Positions 8,941-18,800 of a stretch of 64,000 nucleotides of DNA are shown piece by piece. The stretch spans positions 1-64,000 of the forward strand of contig CANIWM010000017.1 in the NCBI GenBank assembly GCA_947471505.1, written 5' to 3'. The stretch is from Chthoniobacteraceae bacterium (lineage in GTDB: Bacteria; Verrucomicrobiota; Verrucomicrobiia; Chthoniobacterales; Chthoniobacteraceae). The first letter of the stretch is position 1. The number at the start of each line of letters is the position of its first letter. Both the position numbers and the translations under genes were made by a program. The notes below the pieces were generated by a model, which saw only the letters and a program-made list of their open reading frames with translations, made no database searches and was not told the origin of the DNA.

Positions 8941-11900
8941 TTACTCAGGGGCGGGCGAGGGTGAAGTTGTCGAATTGGGCGGGGATGGTCGAGGCGATCG
9001 TGTCGCCGGTTCCGGCGCTGAGTTCGACGCGGAGGGCGGTGATGGGGAAGGTGCCGTCGTCGTGCTTTGGTCGTTGATATAAAGGATGTCGTCCGCCTGC
9101 GGACCGCCGCTGTTCACGATGATCGTGCCTGCAAAATTATCGAGCGTCCCCGCCGTCAGCGCGCCTTCCACAGTGCCGAGATACGTCTTGTCGAATCCAT
9201 CGCCCGTCAGGATTTGCACCGTCAGCCCCGCCGCCGTGGATGGCACAAAGAACGTGTCGTTCCCGACCCCGAGGATCACATTGATGTCGTCCGGCGCGTC
9301 AAAAATAATGCCGCCCGTCGTGGGCATGTTCAGCCCGCGCACTTCGTTGCCCACGTAAGAGCCGACGATGCCCGTCCCGATGCCGCCGGTATCCACGGTG
9401 ATCGTATCCGCGCCGCCCTGACCATCGAGGTGCAACTTGCCAGCGACAAACTCCACGCGCCGGATCGTCGTGCGATGCAGCCCGTCCGCCGTGGAGCCCA
9501 CGGTGATCGTATCCGCGCCATCGCCGCCAAGGATCGTCACTTTAGAAAAGTCGTTCGTTCCATCCACCGCAAACACGTCGTTCCCCGTGCCGAGTTGGAC
9601 GTTCACATTCTCCACCGTGCTCGTCGTCACACCCGTGAGCAGGTTCCGCTTCGCGTAATAGATCGCGCCGGGGAAACTCGGGGCCGTCACCGTGTAGTCC
9701 GCGCCAAATTCCGTGTTGTGAATGGCGACCTGCTGGTTCGTGCCCATGCCCAGTCCAGTCACATTGACCTCCGTCAAAAGCCCCGCCGCCGCCGCAACTC
9801 CGTTGCCGCGCACGAGCAGCGTATCCACGCCACCTTGTCCCTCGAAACTCACGATGCCGCTGATGCCCGTGACCGCGTTCGTGTCGTTGCCCGCGCTGAG
9901 CGTATCCGCGCCGTCGCCGCCGTAGATATTCGCCCAGATATTTGCCGCGAGGTCTTTCACCACCAGCGTGTCGTCGCCGCGCCCGAGCTTCACAAAAAGC
10001 ACCGCACCCGTCGCGCCGGGAGCCGCCGTGTAGGTGATGGCTCCGGTGATGCCGAGGCCGACAATCGTATTACCCACAAGCGCGCCCGTGAGGTTCGCCG
10101 TGCTGGCGTCCGAGCTAAAATAAACGCCGTCCTGCGTATTGGCCGTACCCGCGCCAGTTTCGATGCTCAGTCCGCCGAGCTTTGTGAGCGTGCCGGTGAG
10201 CACGTCGTAAGGCTTCACTGCATCGTCGTCATACACGCCGTTGAGCGTGAAGAGCGCCTTGTTTGCGCCGCTCGATGTGTAGAAGCGGTCCGCGCCGTCG
10301 CCGCCTTTCAGCGTCGTCGTGCCCGCAACCGCGTTCACGAAAAAGCGGTCGTCCGCGCCAAGCCCGAAGACCTCCGTCACGCCCGTCGCATTGATGCCGT
10401 TCGGGTTCGTGAGCTGGAGGAAGTCAATGCCCGCGCCGCCCTCAATCGTCACCAGCGGCGCGATCACATCGCCCGCGATATTCAGCGTTCCGCCGTCGGC
10501 AATATCCGGGTCCATTTCCAAAGGATTCACTCGCGCATCCACGCGGATCAGCACCGTCGCCGCGCTGCTAATCTGCGCATCCGGAGCGACATAAACGCCG
10601 TCGCCAGCAATCACCGTCACGCCCGCCGGCGCAGAGACGCGGCTCGTCGTGATGAAGTTCACGTCTTCATTATTCACAACGACTTGCTGGCCACCCACGA
10701 TCACGCTGCGCCCCGCAGAGTCATTCGCCGAAAGCCGGATCGAGCCCGAGGTCGTCGTTGCCTGAAGCACATTCATCCCGCCGATCACTTCAGCGATAAA
10801 CATGCTGCTATCCGCAGTCGCCACGAGCCGCCCGAGCGCCGGGATGTTTGCACTGAGCTGGAGCAGCGCATCCTGCACTTGCCCGGTTCCCGCACCGTTG
10901 ATTTCGACGCTGTTCGCCGTCGTGCCGATGGGTCCACCAAACACGATCAGGTCAATGTTCCGCCCCTGCACATCCGCCCGCGCGTCGTTCTGCGCGTCGA
11001 GGATGCCTCCGTTCACCGTCCGCAAACTCACATCCGCGAGCCGCGAAACCACGCCGCCGAGATTCAGCGTGCCCGCCGTTTCCTTCAGGTAAATAGAGAG
11101 GTCCGCCGAGGCATCCACAAGCGTCGTGGAATTGATCTCCAGCATGTTCGTCCCGGTGCCGATGCCGCCTGTTCCCGCCGTGAGTGTGATTTTTTTCCCG
11201 GTGACATACGGCGTCGTTCCATCCACGCCGTTCTTATCGAAAATGCCCACCGCCGCCGAAGCCGTCACGTCGCCCGCCGTGGAAGTCAGCGAGCCGATGC
11301 GCAAGTCGCCCGACGTTTCGTTAATGATGATGGCTCCATTCGTCAGCGCGCTCGCGCCGCCCATTCCCGCGTCGGTCAAATTAGTCGCCGCCGTAATATT
11401 CACCACCGTCGCCGCGACCGTAGAATCCGCCGCCGCAAGCGTGATGCTGCCGCTGCTAATCGCGCCAAAACTATAAGTCGCCGCAAACGGCGTCGCCGGT
11501 GCCGCAGTCGGGACGATTCCGCCGCCGACAGTCGTGGCTACCGCCGCGTCGGGCCGGAAGTGGGACGTAAAACTTTGCGCCGCGCCGCCCGCGAGACTCA
11601 CCGACAGCGCGCCCGCCGTCCAAGTCGTCGTCGCCTCTTTCTTCGCCGCCTCCAGCTTCACATCCACCGTCCCGAGCGCCGTGATGGAGTCGAGCGTGAA
11701 CGTGGCATTCCCCGCCGTCGCTTCGCTCAAATCGCGCAGCCGTCCCGTGACATCGAGATACACATCGCCCGCCGATTTCAGAACCGCGCCGGGCGTGAGA
11801 TTCGTGGTCCGCACGAGTTCGAGATTTAGCCGATTCGTCGCCGAGCCGATGTTCAGTGCGTCCGAGTTAAAGGTCGCCGTCCGCACGATTCCCGTCGTGC

Positions 11901-12405
11901 TCAGCACGCTGCCGCCAACCGCATTGATCGTCGTCGCACCGACTGGATTATTGACGAGCCCGGTCAGCGTCACGTTGCCCGTCCCGCCTTCGTTCAGGAT
12001 CGAAATCCCCATGCTGCCGAGCGCGTGGTCTATGTTGAAAGTGAGCGCAGGATTCGCGAGGTCTATGTTCACCGTCGCCGTCGCCGCCGCCGTGCCGCTC
12101 ACCGAGCCAAGCACGCCGTGGCTTGCTGTCACGATGAGATTTCCGCCCGCCGCAATCACCGCATTTGCCTCCACAGAAGTCGCCACCGCCGGAGCGATGA
12201 GCGCAGTCGCGTTCAGCGTGCTGACATTTACCGCACCGCCGCCGCCGCTGCTCGATGCCCCATCCGCGCCGCTGCCCGAGAGCGCTTGGATCGTGATATT
12301 TCCCGTCGCCTTCATCACGCCGCCGCCCACTGCCGTAATCGTCGGACGCGCGTTCGCGTCCACATCGGAAACGCCAATCGCAATGATGCCGACGCCCACA
12401 GAATC
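8941..12405 (-). CDS. Giant LEPR-XLL surface protein, segment C (C-terminal, RTX-like repeats)
   Basis: This is the in-frame continuation after the second TAG, beginning DSVGVGIIAIGV. The first third continues the beta-helical repeats. From about 10340 downward it carries glycine/aspartate-rich nonapeptide-like units (GADDRF, KGGDGADRF, GRGDDTL, GGDGADTL, GTGNDVF), typical of calcium-binding RTX repeats near the C terminus of type I-secreted proteins. Near 9062 the frame appears to be lost by one base, and the corrected frame ends at 8945. The uncorrected end (to TAA 8941) is a Ser/Pro-rich tail that does not resemble the rest. The stop lies a few bases from the convergent propeller gene. Confidence 0.7.
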   Translation of the reverse strand, partial: DSVGVGIIAIGVSDVDANARPTITAVGGGVMKATGNITIQALSGSGADGASSSGGGGAVNVSTLNATALIAPAVATSVEANAVIAAGGNLIVTASHGVLGSVSGTAAATATVNIDLANPALTFNIDHALGSMGISILNEGGTGNVTLTGLVNNPVGATTINAVGGSVLSTTGIVRTATFNSDALNIGSATNRLNLELVRTTNLTPGAVLKSAGDVYLDVTGRLRDLSEATAGNATFTLDSITALGTVDVKLEAAKKEATTTWTAGALSVSLAGGAAQSFTSHFRPDAAVATTVGGGIVPTAAPATPFAATYSFGAISSGSITLAAADSTVAATVVNITAATNLTDAGMGGASALTNGAIIINETSGDLRIGSLTSTAGDVTASAAVGIFDKNGVDGTTPYVTGKKITLTAGTGGIGTGTNMLEINSTTLVDASADLSIYLKETAGTLNLGGVVSRLADVSLRTVNGGILDAQNDARADVQGRNIDLIVFGGPIGTTANSVEINGAGTGQVQDALLQLSANIPALGRLVATADSSMFIAEVIGGMNVLQATTTSGSIRLSANDSAGRSVIVGGQQVVVNNEDVNFITTSRVSAPAGVTVIAGDGVYVAPDAQISSAATVLIRVDARVNPLEMDPDIADGGTLNIAGDVIAPLVTIEGGAGIDFLQLTNPNGINATGVTEVFGLGADDRFFVNAVAGTTTLKGGDGADRFYTSSGANKALFTLNGVYDDDAVKPYDVLTGTLTKLGGLSIETGAGTANTQDGVYFSSDASTANLTGALVGNTIVGLGITGAITYTAAPGATGAVLFVKLGRGDDTLVVKDLAANIWANIYGGDGADTLSAGNDTNAVTGISGIVSFEGQGGVDTLLVRGNGVAAAAGLLTEVNVTGLGMGTNQQVAIHNTEFGADYTVTAPSFPGAIYYAKRNLLTGVTTSTVENVNVQLGTGNDVFAVDGTNDFSKVTILGGDGADTITVGSTADGLHRTTIRRVEFVAGKLHLDGQGGADTITVDTGGIGTGIVGSYVGNEVRGLNMPTTGGIIFDAPDDINVILGVGNDTFFVPSTAAGLTVQILTGDGFDKTYLGTVEGALTAGTLDNFAGTIIVNSGGPQADDILYINDQSTTTAPSPSPPSASNSAPEPATRSPRPSPPNSTTSPSPAPE

Positions 12406-15400
12406 CTAGCCCGCTGTGCTCACGCTCGTCCCGCGCGCATTCACCAAAATCGTGCCGCCAGCGGTCACTTCGCCGAGCGATTGCGCCTTCGTGATACCGT
12501 TCGCATCCGCCTGCAATTTGCTCACGCTCACGTTCAGCGCTGAGCCGCCGTCATTGCTGCTGCGCGCCGTCGCCGTGTTTGTGGAGAGTGCCTCCACGGT
12601 CGCCAGCCCAGCCGTCGAAGTAAGCGTCGCCTGATAGCCCAGAAATGCCTGCGTCTCCGGCGCACTGAGCGCCGTGGCATTCGTCGAACTCACCGTCGCC
12701 GCGAGGCCGAGATTCAGCGCATCCACATTCGAGGAAACCGTGGAAACCGTCGTCGCCCGAATCACCGCGTTGCCCGTCGCCAGGGTGACTTGCGCCGCCG
12801 TCGCCGTGCCGCCCACGTGAATCTCTGGCCCGATGTTTGCCAGCGTCTTGCTCAAGTCCTTCGCCGTCGCCTTCACGCCCGAGCCTGTCGCCAAACCGAG
12901 GCCGAAAACCGTCGCCGGAGTGGACACGGTATTTGTGGCTGTCGCCAAAACAGAAAGCTCGCCCGCCGCGATGTGCGCCGCGTCGCCGACGAAGGCGCGC
13001 GTCGTTCCGTTCACCGTCGAATCAATGATGAGCGCCGAAACTGCGACGCCCGCGACCGAAGCGCCAAGTGTCTCGCCTTTCACCGTCGAGGTGGAAGTCG
13101 CCGAGAGGCTCACGGGCTTGAGTCCCGCCACGATATTCGCGCCATTCGCGATGTAGGCTTCCGTCGTGCGCGAGGCGGTGCTCTTCGCGCTGATGCCCGC
13201 GCCCGTCACGCCACCGACACCGACCACGGTGGTCTTAGGATTGGTCACGCTGATGTCCGTAGCCGTGATGGAAAGTCCCATCGCGCCGCCCGCCGTAATC
13301 GTCGTCGCGCCGCCCGCGTAAGCCCGCGTCGTGCCCCGGATATTTGCGTCGGAATCCATGACAGCGACCGCCGCCAATCCGCCCGCCAATCCCTTTGTCT
13401 GCGGGTTCGCCGTGGCGATGCCCTGCGCGCCAATCGTTACATTTCCCGTCGCCGTAAGTGTGCCGCCGCTCACGTTGGCGTCCACGATTCCATCAATGAG
13501 CACGTTCGATTTTGCCCCAGCGCCCGCCGCGCCGATGCTGGCGGAAAGTGCGGACACAAACGTCTCGCTGGTGATGTTCGTATTTGCGTTCGCATTCACT
13601 GCGATGTCGCCGCTCTGCGCGGTGACAGTCGAGCCGACGATGGACGCGGTGACGGTGTCGTTCACCGTATTATTCGTCACGGCGACGCCGATGGCGATGC
13701 CGACAAGCCCGCCCGCCAGCGAATTGCCGTCAATGGTCGCGCTCATCGTGGCCGTATTGCTCGCCGCGAGGCTCACGCCAGTCTTCGAGTTCACGAGGGC
13801 GGAGCCTTCGATGGACGCCGTGGTGGAGCCGGAGATCGTGTTGTTCGCCGTAGCCGCACCGCCGCTCAACGCGAGGCCCGCGAGCGAAAAGGAACCCGCA
13901 GCCGCAGCGGCTACGGACTTCGCCGTGATGGTCGCTTCTTCTTTCGCCGTAAGCGTGATGGCTCCGAGCGAAGTGCTTAAATTTGCCGCGTTTTTGATCG
14001 ATGCCGCGATTTGGTCCGCGATGCTGTTTTCCGAAAGTGCGACGCCGATAGCGAGCGACACGCTGGCGTCCGGCGCGAATGAAACGGCAATCGCTGCCGC
14101 GCGCACATCCGACGTGATTTGCGCCGTGTCTTTCGCAGAAATCGTGAGGCTCTTCGCGTGGACATCGGCTGCTCCCGTGCCGTCCACGTAAGCGCGAGTC
14201 TGCCCCGCGATTTTGTTCACCGCGCTAGAGCCAGAGCCCGCGCCCGCCGCACCGCCGCTGCCGCCGCCGGCCACGGCGACTGCGCCCGCGACGACCTTGG
14301 TGTTGATTCGCTGATCGGCCAGCGCCGTCAGCGCGAGCGCGCCAGTGGTGCCCAGGCTGGAGTGGAAAAGGTAGGCGTCTGTCTCGGAAGTTTCCGCCGA
14401 GCCGTCGGACTTGTAACCGATATAGTTTCTCGCCACCGATGCGCCAATCGCCGCGCCGCCCGCGCCAGTGCCGCCCTCCGCGAGCGCGACGGCGAGCGTG
14501 TCGAGCGTGGCCTCGATGCGCGATTTGCTCTTCGCCGAAAGCGCGATGTCGTCCGTCGCGGAAATCGTGCTGTTTGAGAAATAGGAATGCGTGTCGGAGA
14601 GGATGACGTTGTGCGCGACTGCACCGCCGCCGCTGAGTGCCACACCGTTATTCCCGCCGCCCGCCGCCGCGATAGTCGCCGCTCGCGCTTTCGCGGCGAT
14701 GCTGGCGATTGCTTCTTCGCCGACGGCTGGTGACGCGCCGACTTCCGCAGCCAGCGTGAGTTTTCCCGTCGCGCCGGTGACGGTGAAAGTCGAGCCGTCC
14801 ACGCCCGCGTTCACTTCGTTGTCGATCGTGTTGTACGATGCCGAGACGCCAATCGCAAGCGAGGCTCCGTTTTGCGCTACCGCCGCTGCGACCGCTATCG
14901 CGCCGGAGCTGGTGTTGATGGTGGAATCGTCCAGCGCGTTCACGACTGCGCCCGTGCCGCCCGCCGTCACGGTGCTGCCGCTTTTCACGAGTCCCTCGAT
15001 GGTGCCGTGGATGAAATTCGTCGAAGCCGCGCCCGCGCCGGAGAGCGCGAAACCGCCGTTCGAGCCGCCCGCCAGCGAGCCAGCGAGGCCGAATGTCGCC
15101 GACTCGATGCGCGAGGTGGAGCGCCCGGAAACGAGAAGCCCGGCGTCGGCATTCACGGTCGCAAAATCCACCATCGCACGCGCCGTATTCGCGATGTCGT
15201 TAAAAGCCAGCGACGCACCGATAGCGCCCGCCAAGCTCGTGCCCGCCGAGGCCGCGAAGGAAAGCGCGACTGCGCCGCCGTCCGTATTGATCTTCGTATT
15301 GTCCAGCGCGGTGACGCTCAAAAGTCCGCCGCGAGCCCGGGCATTACTGCCCGCGCGAACGGCTGCGATGACTTCGTCGGTGATGCTATTGACCGCGACT

Positions 15401-15843
15401 GCGCCCGCGCCGCTGAGGTTCACGGAAGGGCCAGATGCAAGGCCCGCGCTGACTGCGCCGGTAATCGTAACCGCGCGAATCGAGGAATGTGCCTCGGCTG
15501 CGACCGTGAGCGCCTGATTGGCATCAATGGTCGAACTTGCCACGTCGGCATAGACGTTCGCGCGGATCGAGTTCACGGAAAACGACGCGCCAATCGAAAG
15601 CGAAAAACTCCCGCCGCCTGCCGACTCCGCCGCTGCGATTGCGAAGCCGCCGGAGTCCGCCACGATGGTCGCGGAATCTGTCGCGGCCACGCTGATACTG
15701 CCCGTCGTCGTGCTGACGGTGCTGACGGTATCAATCGCCGCGCGCACCGTTGCGCGCACGACGTTCAGCGAGCCCGCGCCGCCGCCCGCGCCTGCCAGAC
15801 CGCCGCCGCCGAGCCCGCTGCTGCCCGAAACTGCGCCCGCCAG
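12406..15843 (-). CDS. Giant LEPR-XLL surface protein, segment B (central repeats, 1145 codons)
   Basis: This is the in-frame continuation of segment A between the two TAG codons. It consists almost entirely of degenerate units of about 75-100 residues: a strand of the type VxAxxxxxI, an Ala/Gly-rich stretch (AVAVAGGGSGGAAGAG), then SxxxNxIxxxTxAxI. These are predicted beta-helix repeats like those in haemagglutinin-type adhesins. There is no credible independent start: the first start-like codon is a GTG at 15759 within a repeat, and there is no leader or ribosome site. It would be translated only by read-through or not at all. It ends STAG then TAG 12408-12406. Confidence 0.7.
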   Translation of the reverse strand: MAGAVSGSSGLGGGGLAGAGGGAGSLNVVRATVRAAIDTVSTVSTTTGSISVAATDSATIVADSGGFAIAAAESAGGGSFSLSIGASFSVNSIRANVYADVASSTIDANQALTVAAEAHSSIRAVTITGAVSAGLASGPSVNLSGAGAVAVNSITDEVIAAVRAGSNARARGGLLSVTALDNTKINTDGGAVALSFAASAGTSLAGAIGASLAFNDIANTARAMVDFATVNADAGLLVSGRSTSRIESATFGLAGSLAGGSNGGFALSGAGAASTNFIHGTIEGLVKSGSTVTAGGTGAVVNALDDSTINTSSGAIAVAAAVAQNGASLAIGVSASYNTIDNEVNAGVDGSTFTVTGATGKLTLAAEVGASPAVGEEAIASIAAKARAATIAAAGGGNNGVALSGGGAVAHNVILSDTHSYFSNSTISATDDIALSAKSKSRIEATLDTLAVALAEGGTGAGGAAIGASVARNYIGYKSDGSAETSETDAYLFHSSLGTTGALALTALADQRINTKVVAGAVAVAGGGSGGAAGAGSGSSAVNKIAGQTRAYVDGTGAADVHAKSLTISAKDTAQITSDVRAAAIAVSFAPDASVSLAIGVALSENSIADQIAASIKNAANLSTSLGAITLTAKEEATITAKSVAAAAAGSFSLAGLALSGGAATANNTISGSTTASIEGSALVNSKTGVSLAASNTATMSATIDGNSLAGGLVGIAIGVAVTNNTVNDTVTASIVGSTVTAQSGDIAVNANANTNITSETFVSALSASIGAAGAGAKSNVLIDGIVDANVSGGTLTATGNVTIGAQGIATANPQTKGLAGGLAAVAVMDSDANIRGTTRAYAGGATTITAGGAMGLSITATDISVTNPKTTVVGVGGVTGAGISAKSTASRTTEAYIANGANIVAGLKPVSLSATSTSTVKGETLGASVAGVAVSALIIDSTVNGTTRAFVGDAAHIAAGELSVLATATNTVSTPATVFGLGLATGSGVKATAKDLSKTLANIGPEIHVGGTATAAQVTLATGNAVIRATTVSTVSSNVDALNLGLAATVSSTNATALSAPETQAFLGYQATLTSTAGLATVEALSTNTATARSSNDGGSALNVSVSKLQADANGITKAQSLGEVTAGGTILVNARGTSVSTAG

Positions 15844-18800
15844 CTAATACGCGTTGATCTTCTCCGAGCCGACTGCGGCGACCGAAACATCGCCCGTTCC
15901 CTGCACCCGCGAGCCCGAGATGCGCGCCTCTATAGTAGAGGTGATATAATTCACCGCGCCCGCAACGCCTGCGGAAATTGCCGTCGCCGCGCCGGTATTG
16001 CCGCGCGCAAACGACAGCGCAAATCCGCCACCGATGGACGTGATGACAGAGCTATCGCTGGCCGAAATATCCGTGCCGCCGTTGGCCGTCGCCAGCGTGT
16101 TTTCCACGGAGGTTTCGGTCGCGCCGGTCATCTTATTCACCGACACCGAGCCCGCGACGGAGATTCCGCTCTGCGCGTCGTTCGCCACGGCTCCTCCGGC
16201 GCCTGCGGCGAGGGAGAAAAGATTACCCGTGCGCTTGGCGCTCACGGTCAGGGCTTTGCCGCTGGCCGCGTTTAGCGTCAGCGTCGAGTCGTGGACAAAT
16301 GCGAACGTCTTTGCGTCCAGATTGCTGAGGCTGAACGCTCCGGCGAGGCCGATGGCGTTTTCCGCTTCGATCTTGAGGCTGTTCGCCGTGATGGTCGCGT
16401 TCACCGCAGCGGCGCGAACGTCGTCGGTGATAAAGCTGAATCCCACGGCGGCGGCGATGCCCACGCCTGTCGTGGCGTTTTTTGCCGGAGGCTGACCAGC
16501 GGGCGGCGGCGGCGCGTAGTCGTCGTCGAACATCAGGCCGATGTTGTTGCTGTTCGATTTCAGCGCATCGTCCTGCCGCGCCTCGCGCTCGGCGTTTGCG
16601 CGCTCTTCTTCCGGCGTCGGCGTTTGCGGTGCGCTGCTCACCACGGCTCCCGCGACGCCAAATGCCCACAGCGAACCTTTGTTCCCGGCCTTCACGGATA
16701 CGTCGCCGTTGATGGTGAAATTCACCTTCGGCGCAGTCGGGACGAGCAGCGGGTTCAGCGCCGCGTCAAAGTCGCCGACGATAGCGCGGGTGTTGCGACC
16801 GATTTTGTTGATCGCGACGGACGCACCGACGCCGATGGCCTTGCCTTTTACGATGCCGCCGACCCAGTTGATCTGCGTCTCGGAGCCGTTCGCCTCCACT
16901 TGCACTTCGCCGCCCGTGATGCCCGCGCCGGAGTTGATGAGCGCCAGCGTGTCGCTGCTCTGCTGCATGTAGGCGAAGCTGCCACCCACCGCGAGTTTCC
17001 CCGCGCTTCCGCCTGCTTGCGTGCCGCTAAACTCGAAGATCAGCTCTTCCGCTTTGACGACGAGTTTGCCGCCATCCGACGTTTGAATGAGCACGCCGCT
17101 CTCGACGGTCGCGTGCGTTTTATTGTCGAGAAGGCTGATGAAAAGCGCGCCGCCAAAACCGCCCCGCTCGCCCGATGAGCCGACTGGCGAAACGGTCGCT
17201 GAGAACTTTTTCCCGAGCACATCTTCCACCGTCGGGAAGCCAAACTCGAACACGCCCGTGACGTTCAAAATCTGGAGCTGCGTCACCGCTTCGATGTCCA
17301 CGGCTTGCCGGTTCCCCGCGCTTTGGAACGCCGCGTCTTGGTTTAGCCGCGCGCCGGATTTCACGGTCGTCTCGGAGATGTTGTCGAGCTTGGTGAAGTT
17401 CACCGAACCCGCGACGGAGACTTGGTCGGACTTCGCCGTGCTCCGCGCCCATGTATTAAAGAGCTTCGTTTTAAGCCCGAGCGAGCCGTCGAGATAATCG
17501 GTCACGGCGCTGGGGCCGTCTTTCACGAGTCGGTCTGTGATTTCGCCGATGGAAGTCGGGAGAAATTCGTCGGGCCGCGTGACAAATGGATACGTCACTT
17601 CGGACGTGATGCGCATCGTGCGCAGCGCGTCGAGCTTCGCGCCGGATTCCACGACGGTCTGCGCCGTATTTTCGTAGAGCCCCACGAGGGCGGCGACGCT
17701 GACGCTGTTCGGCGGGCCACCCGGTGTGGGCTGTGTCACGCTCTCGGCGTTGAGCTGGAAGACCTCGGTGATCGTCGCCGCCACATCCATGTCGGCGTTC
17801 GATTTCAGCACGGCAGTGCTGCCGATGTTCGTGTGAACGTCGTGGTCCGCAAACGTGAACGACAGTGCGCCAGCCACGGTGAGCCCGCCCGCCTCGCTGC
17901 CGCTGCTGCTCGCGTTGTCGGCGTATTTTTTCGTCAGCCCGGTGAGCAGCCGGTCAAAGAGCGTGGACTGGAAATCAAACGTAGAATCCGCGTCTTCGTT
18001 CGGGACGTGATCCGTCCCCATGCCCGCGCCGGATTCCGCGTTGTCGGTGGCAGAAAGCGCGGAGGTGATTCCGAAGTTCGAGAACCCAGACTCCAGAACG
18101 TGATTCGCCGTGAAGCGATAGTTCTGGCCCGACGTGGACGAGAGGCCGCCGATGTCCACAGCGATGCCCGCTTTCGCCTGAGCGGGCGTGAGCGCCAGCT
18201 TGAAGGTCTGGCTGCGGACAAAATTGCTGTTCCCGTCGAGATTCGTCTCACTCGTCTCGGGAATGACGTAATAGGTCTGCCCGTCCACGAGCCCCGGAAT
18301 CTCAGGGTCCACCAGCTCGTTCGGCGTGTTCTGGTGGTAAGTCACCGACTGCGCTTCGCCGAACGCTCTGCCGATCCCATGGATGGTAAATTCGCCCTTC
18401 GCCGCATCCACATCCGTCCCTTTGAAGCCTGTCGTCTCGATGGAAGTCGCGGGCAGCCCCGGATGCAGACTCAGCGCGCTTTTTTGAATCGCTTCCTTCT
18501 CCGTCGTGGCGAGCTGGATGTAGCCGCTCGACTCGTCCACGTTGAGCGTGGCGAGGTTGTCCTCCGGCTTGATGATGAAATACGTCACGCCGTCCGTCAG
18601 CCCGCCGATGCTGTTGCCGCCGCGATTGTGATAAACGACCGTGTCCTCGGATTCGAGCGCGTTTTGCCCGACGAAAATCAGGTTGTTTGCGAAATCAATG
18701 TAGCCCGGTTTCGTCGGGTCCGTTTCCGTCGGGTCGAACTCCAAATCTACTACATTCCCGCTGCCGCCCGCCGTGCCGATGCCCGCCGTGCCGATGCCCG

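Noticed and set aside
9067-11829. Very long open frame on the plus strand opposite the giant gene (about 920 codons)
   Set aside because: Arg/His-rich translation without any domain pattern. It is the mirror of the GC-rich repeat coding on the minus strand, whose protein shows clear repeats.
12406-15846. Genome-wide reassignment of TAG, or pyrrolysine use
   Set aside because: TAG is the natural stop of der, hom, the sulfatase and the PEP-CTERM gene in this window, and no tRNA or Pyl genes are seen.
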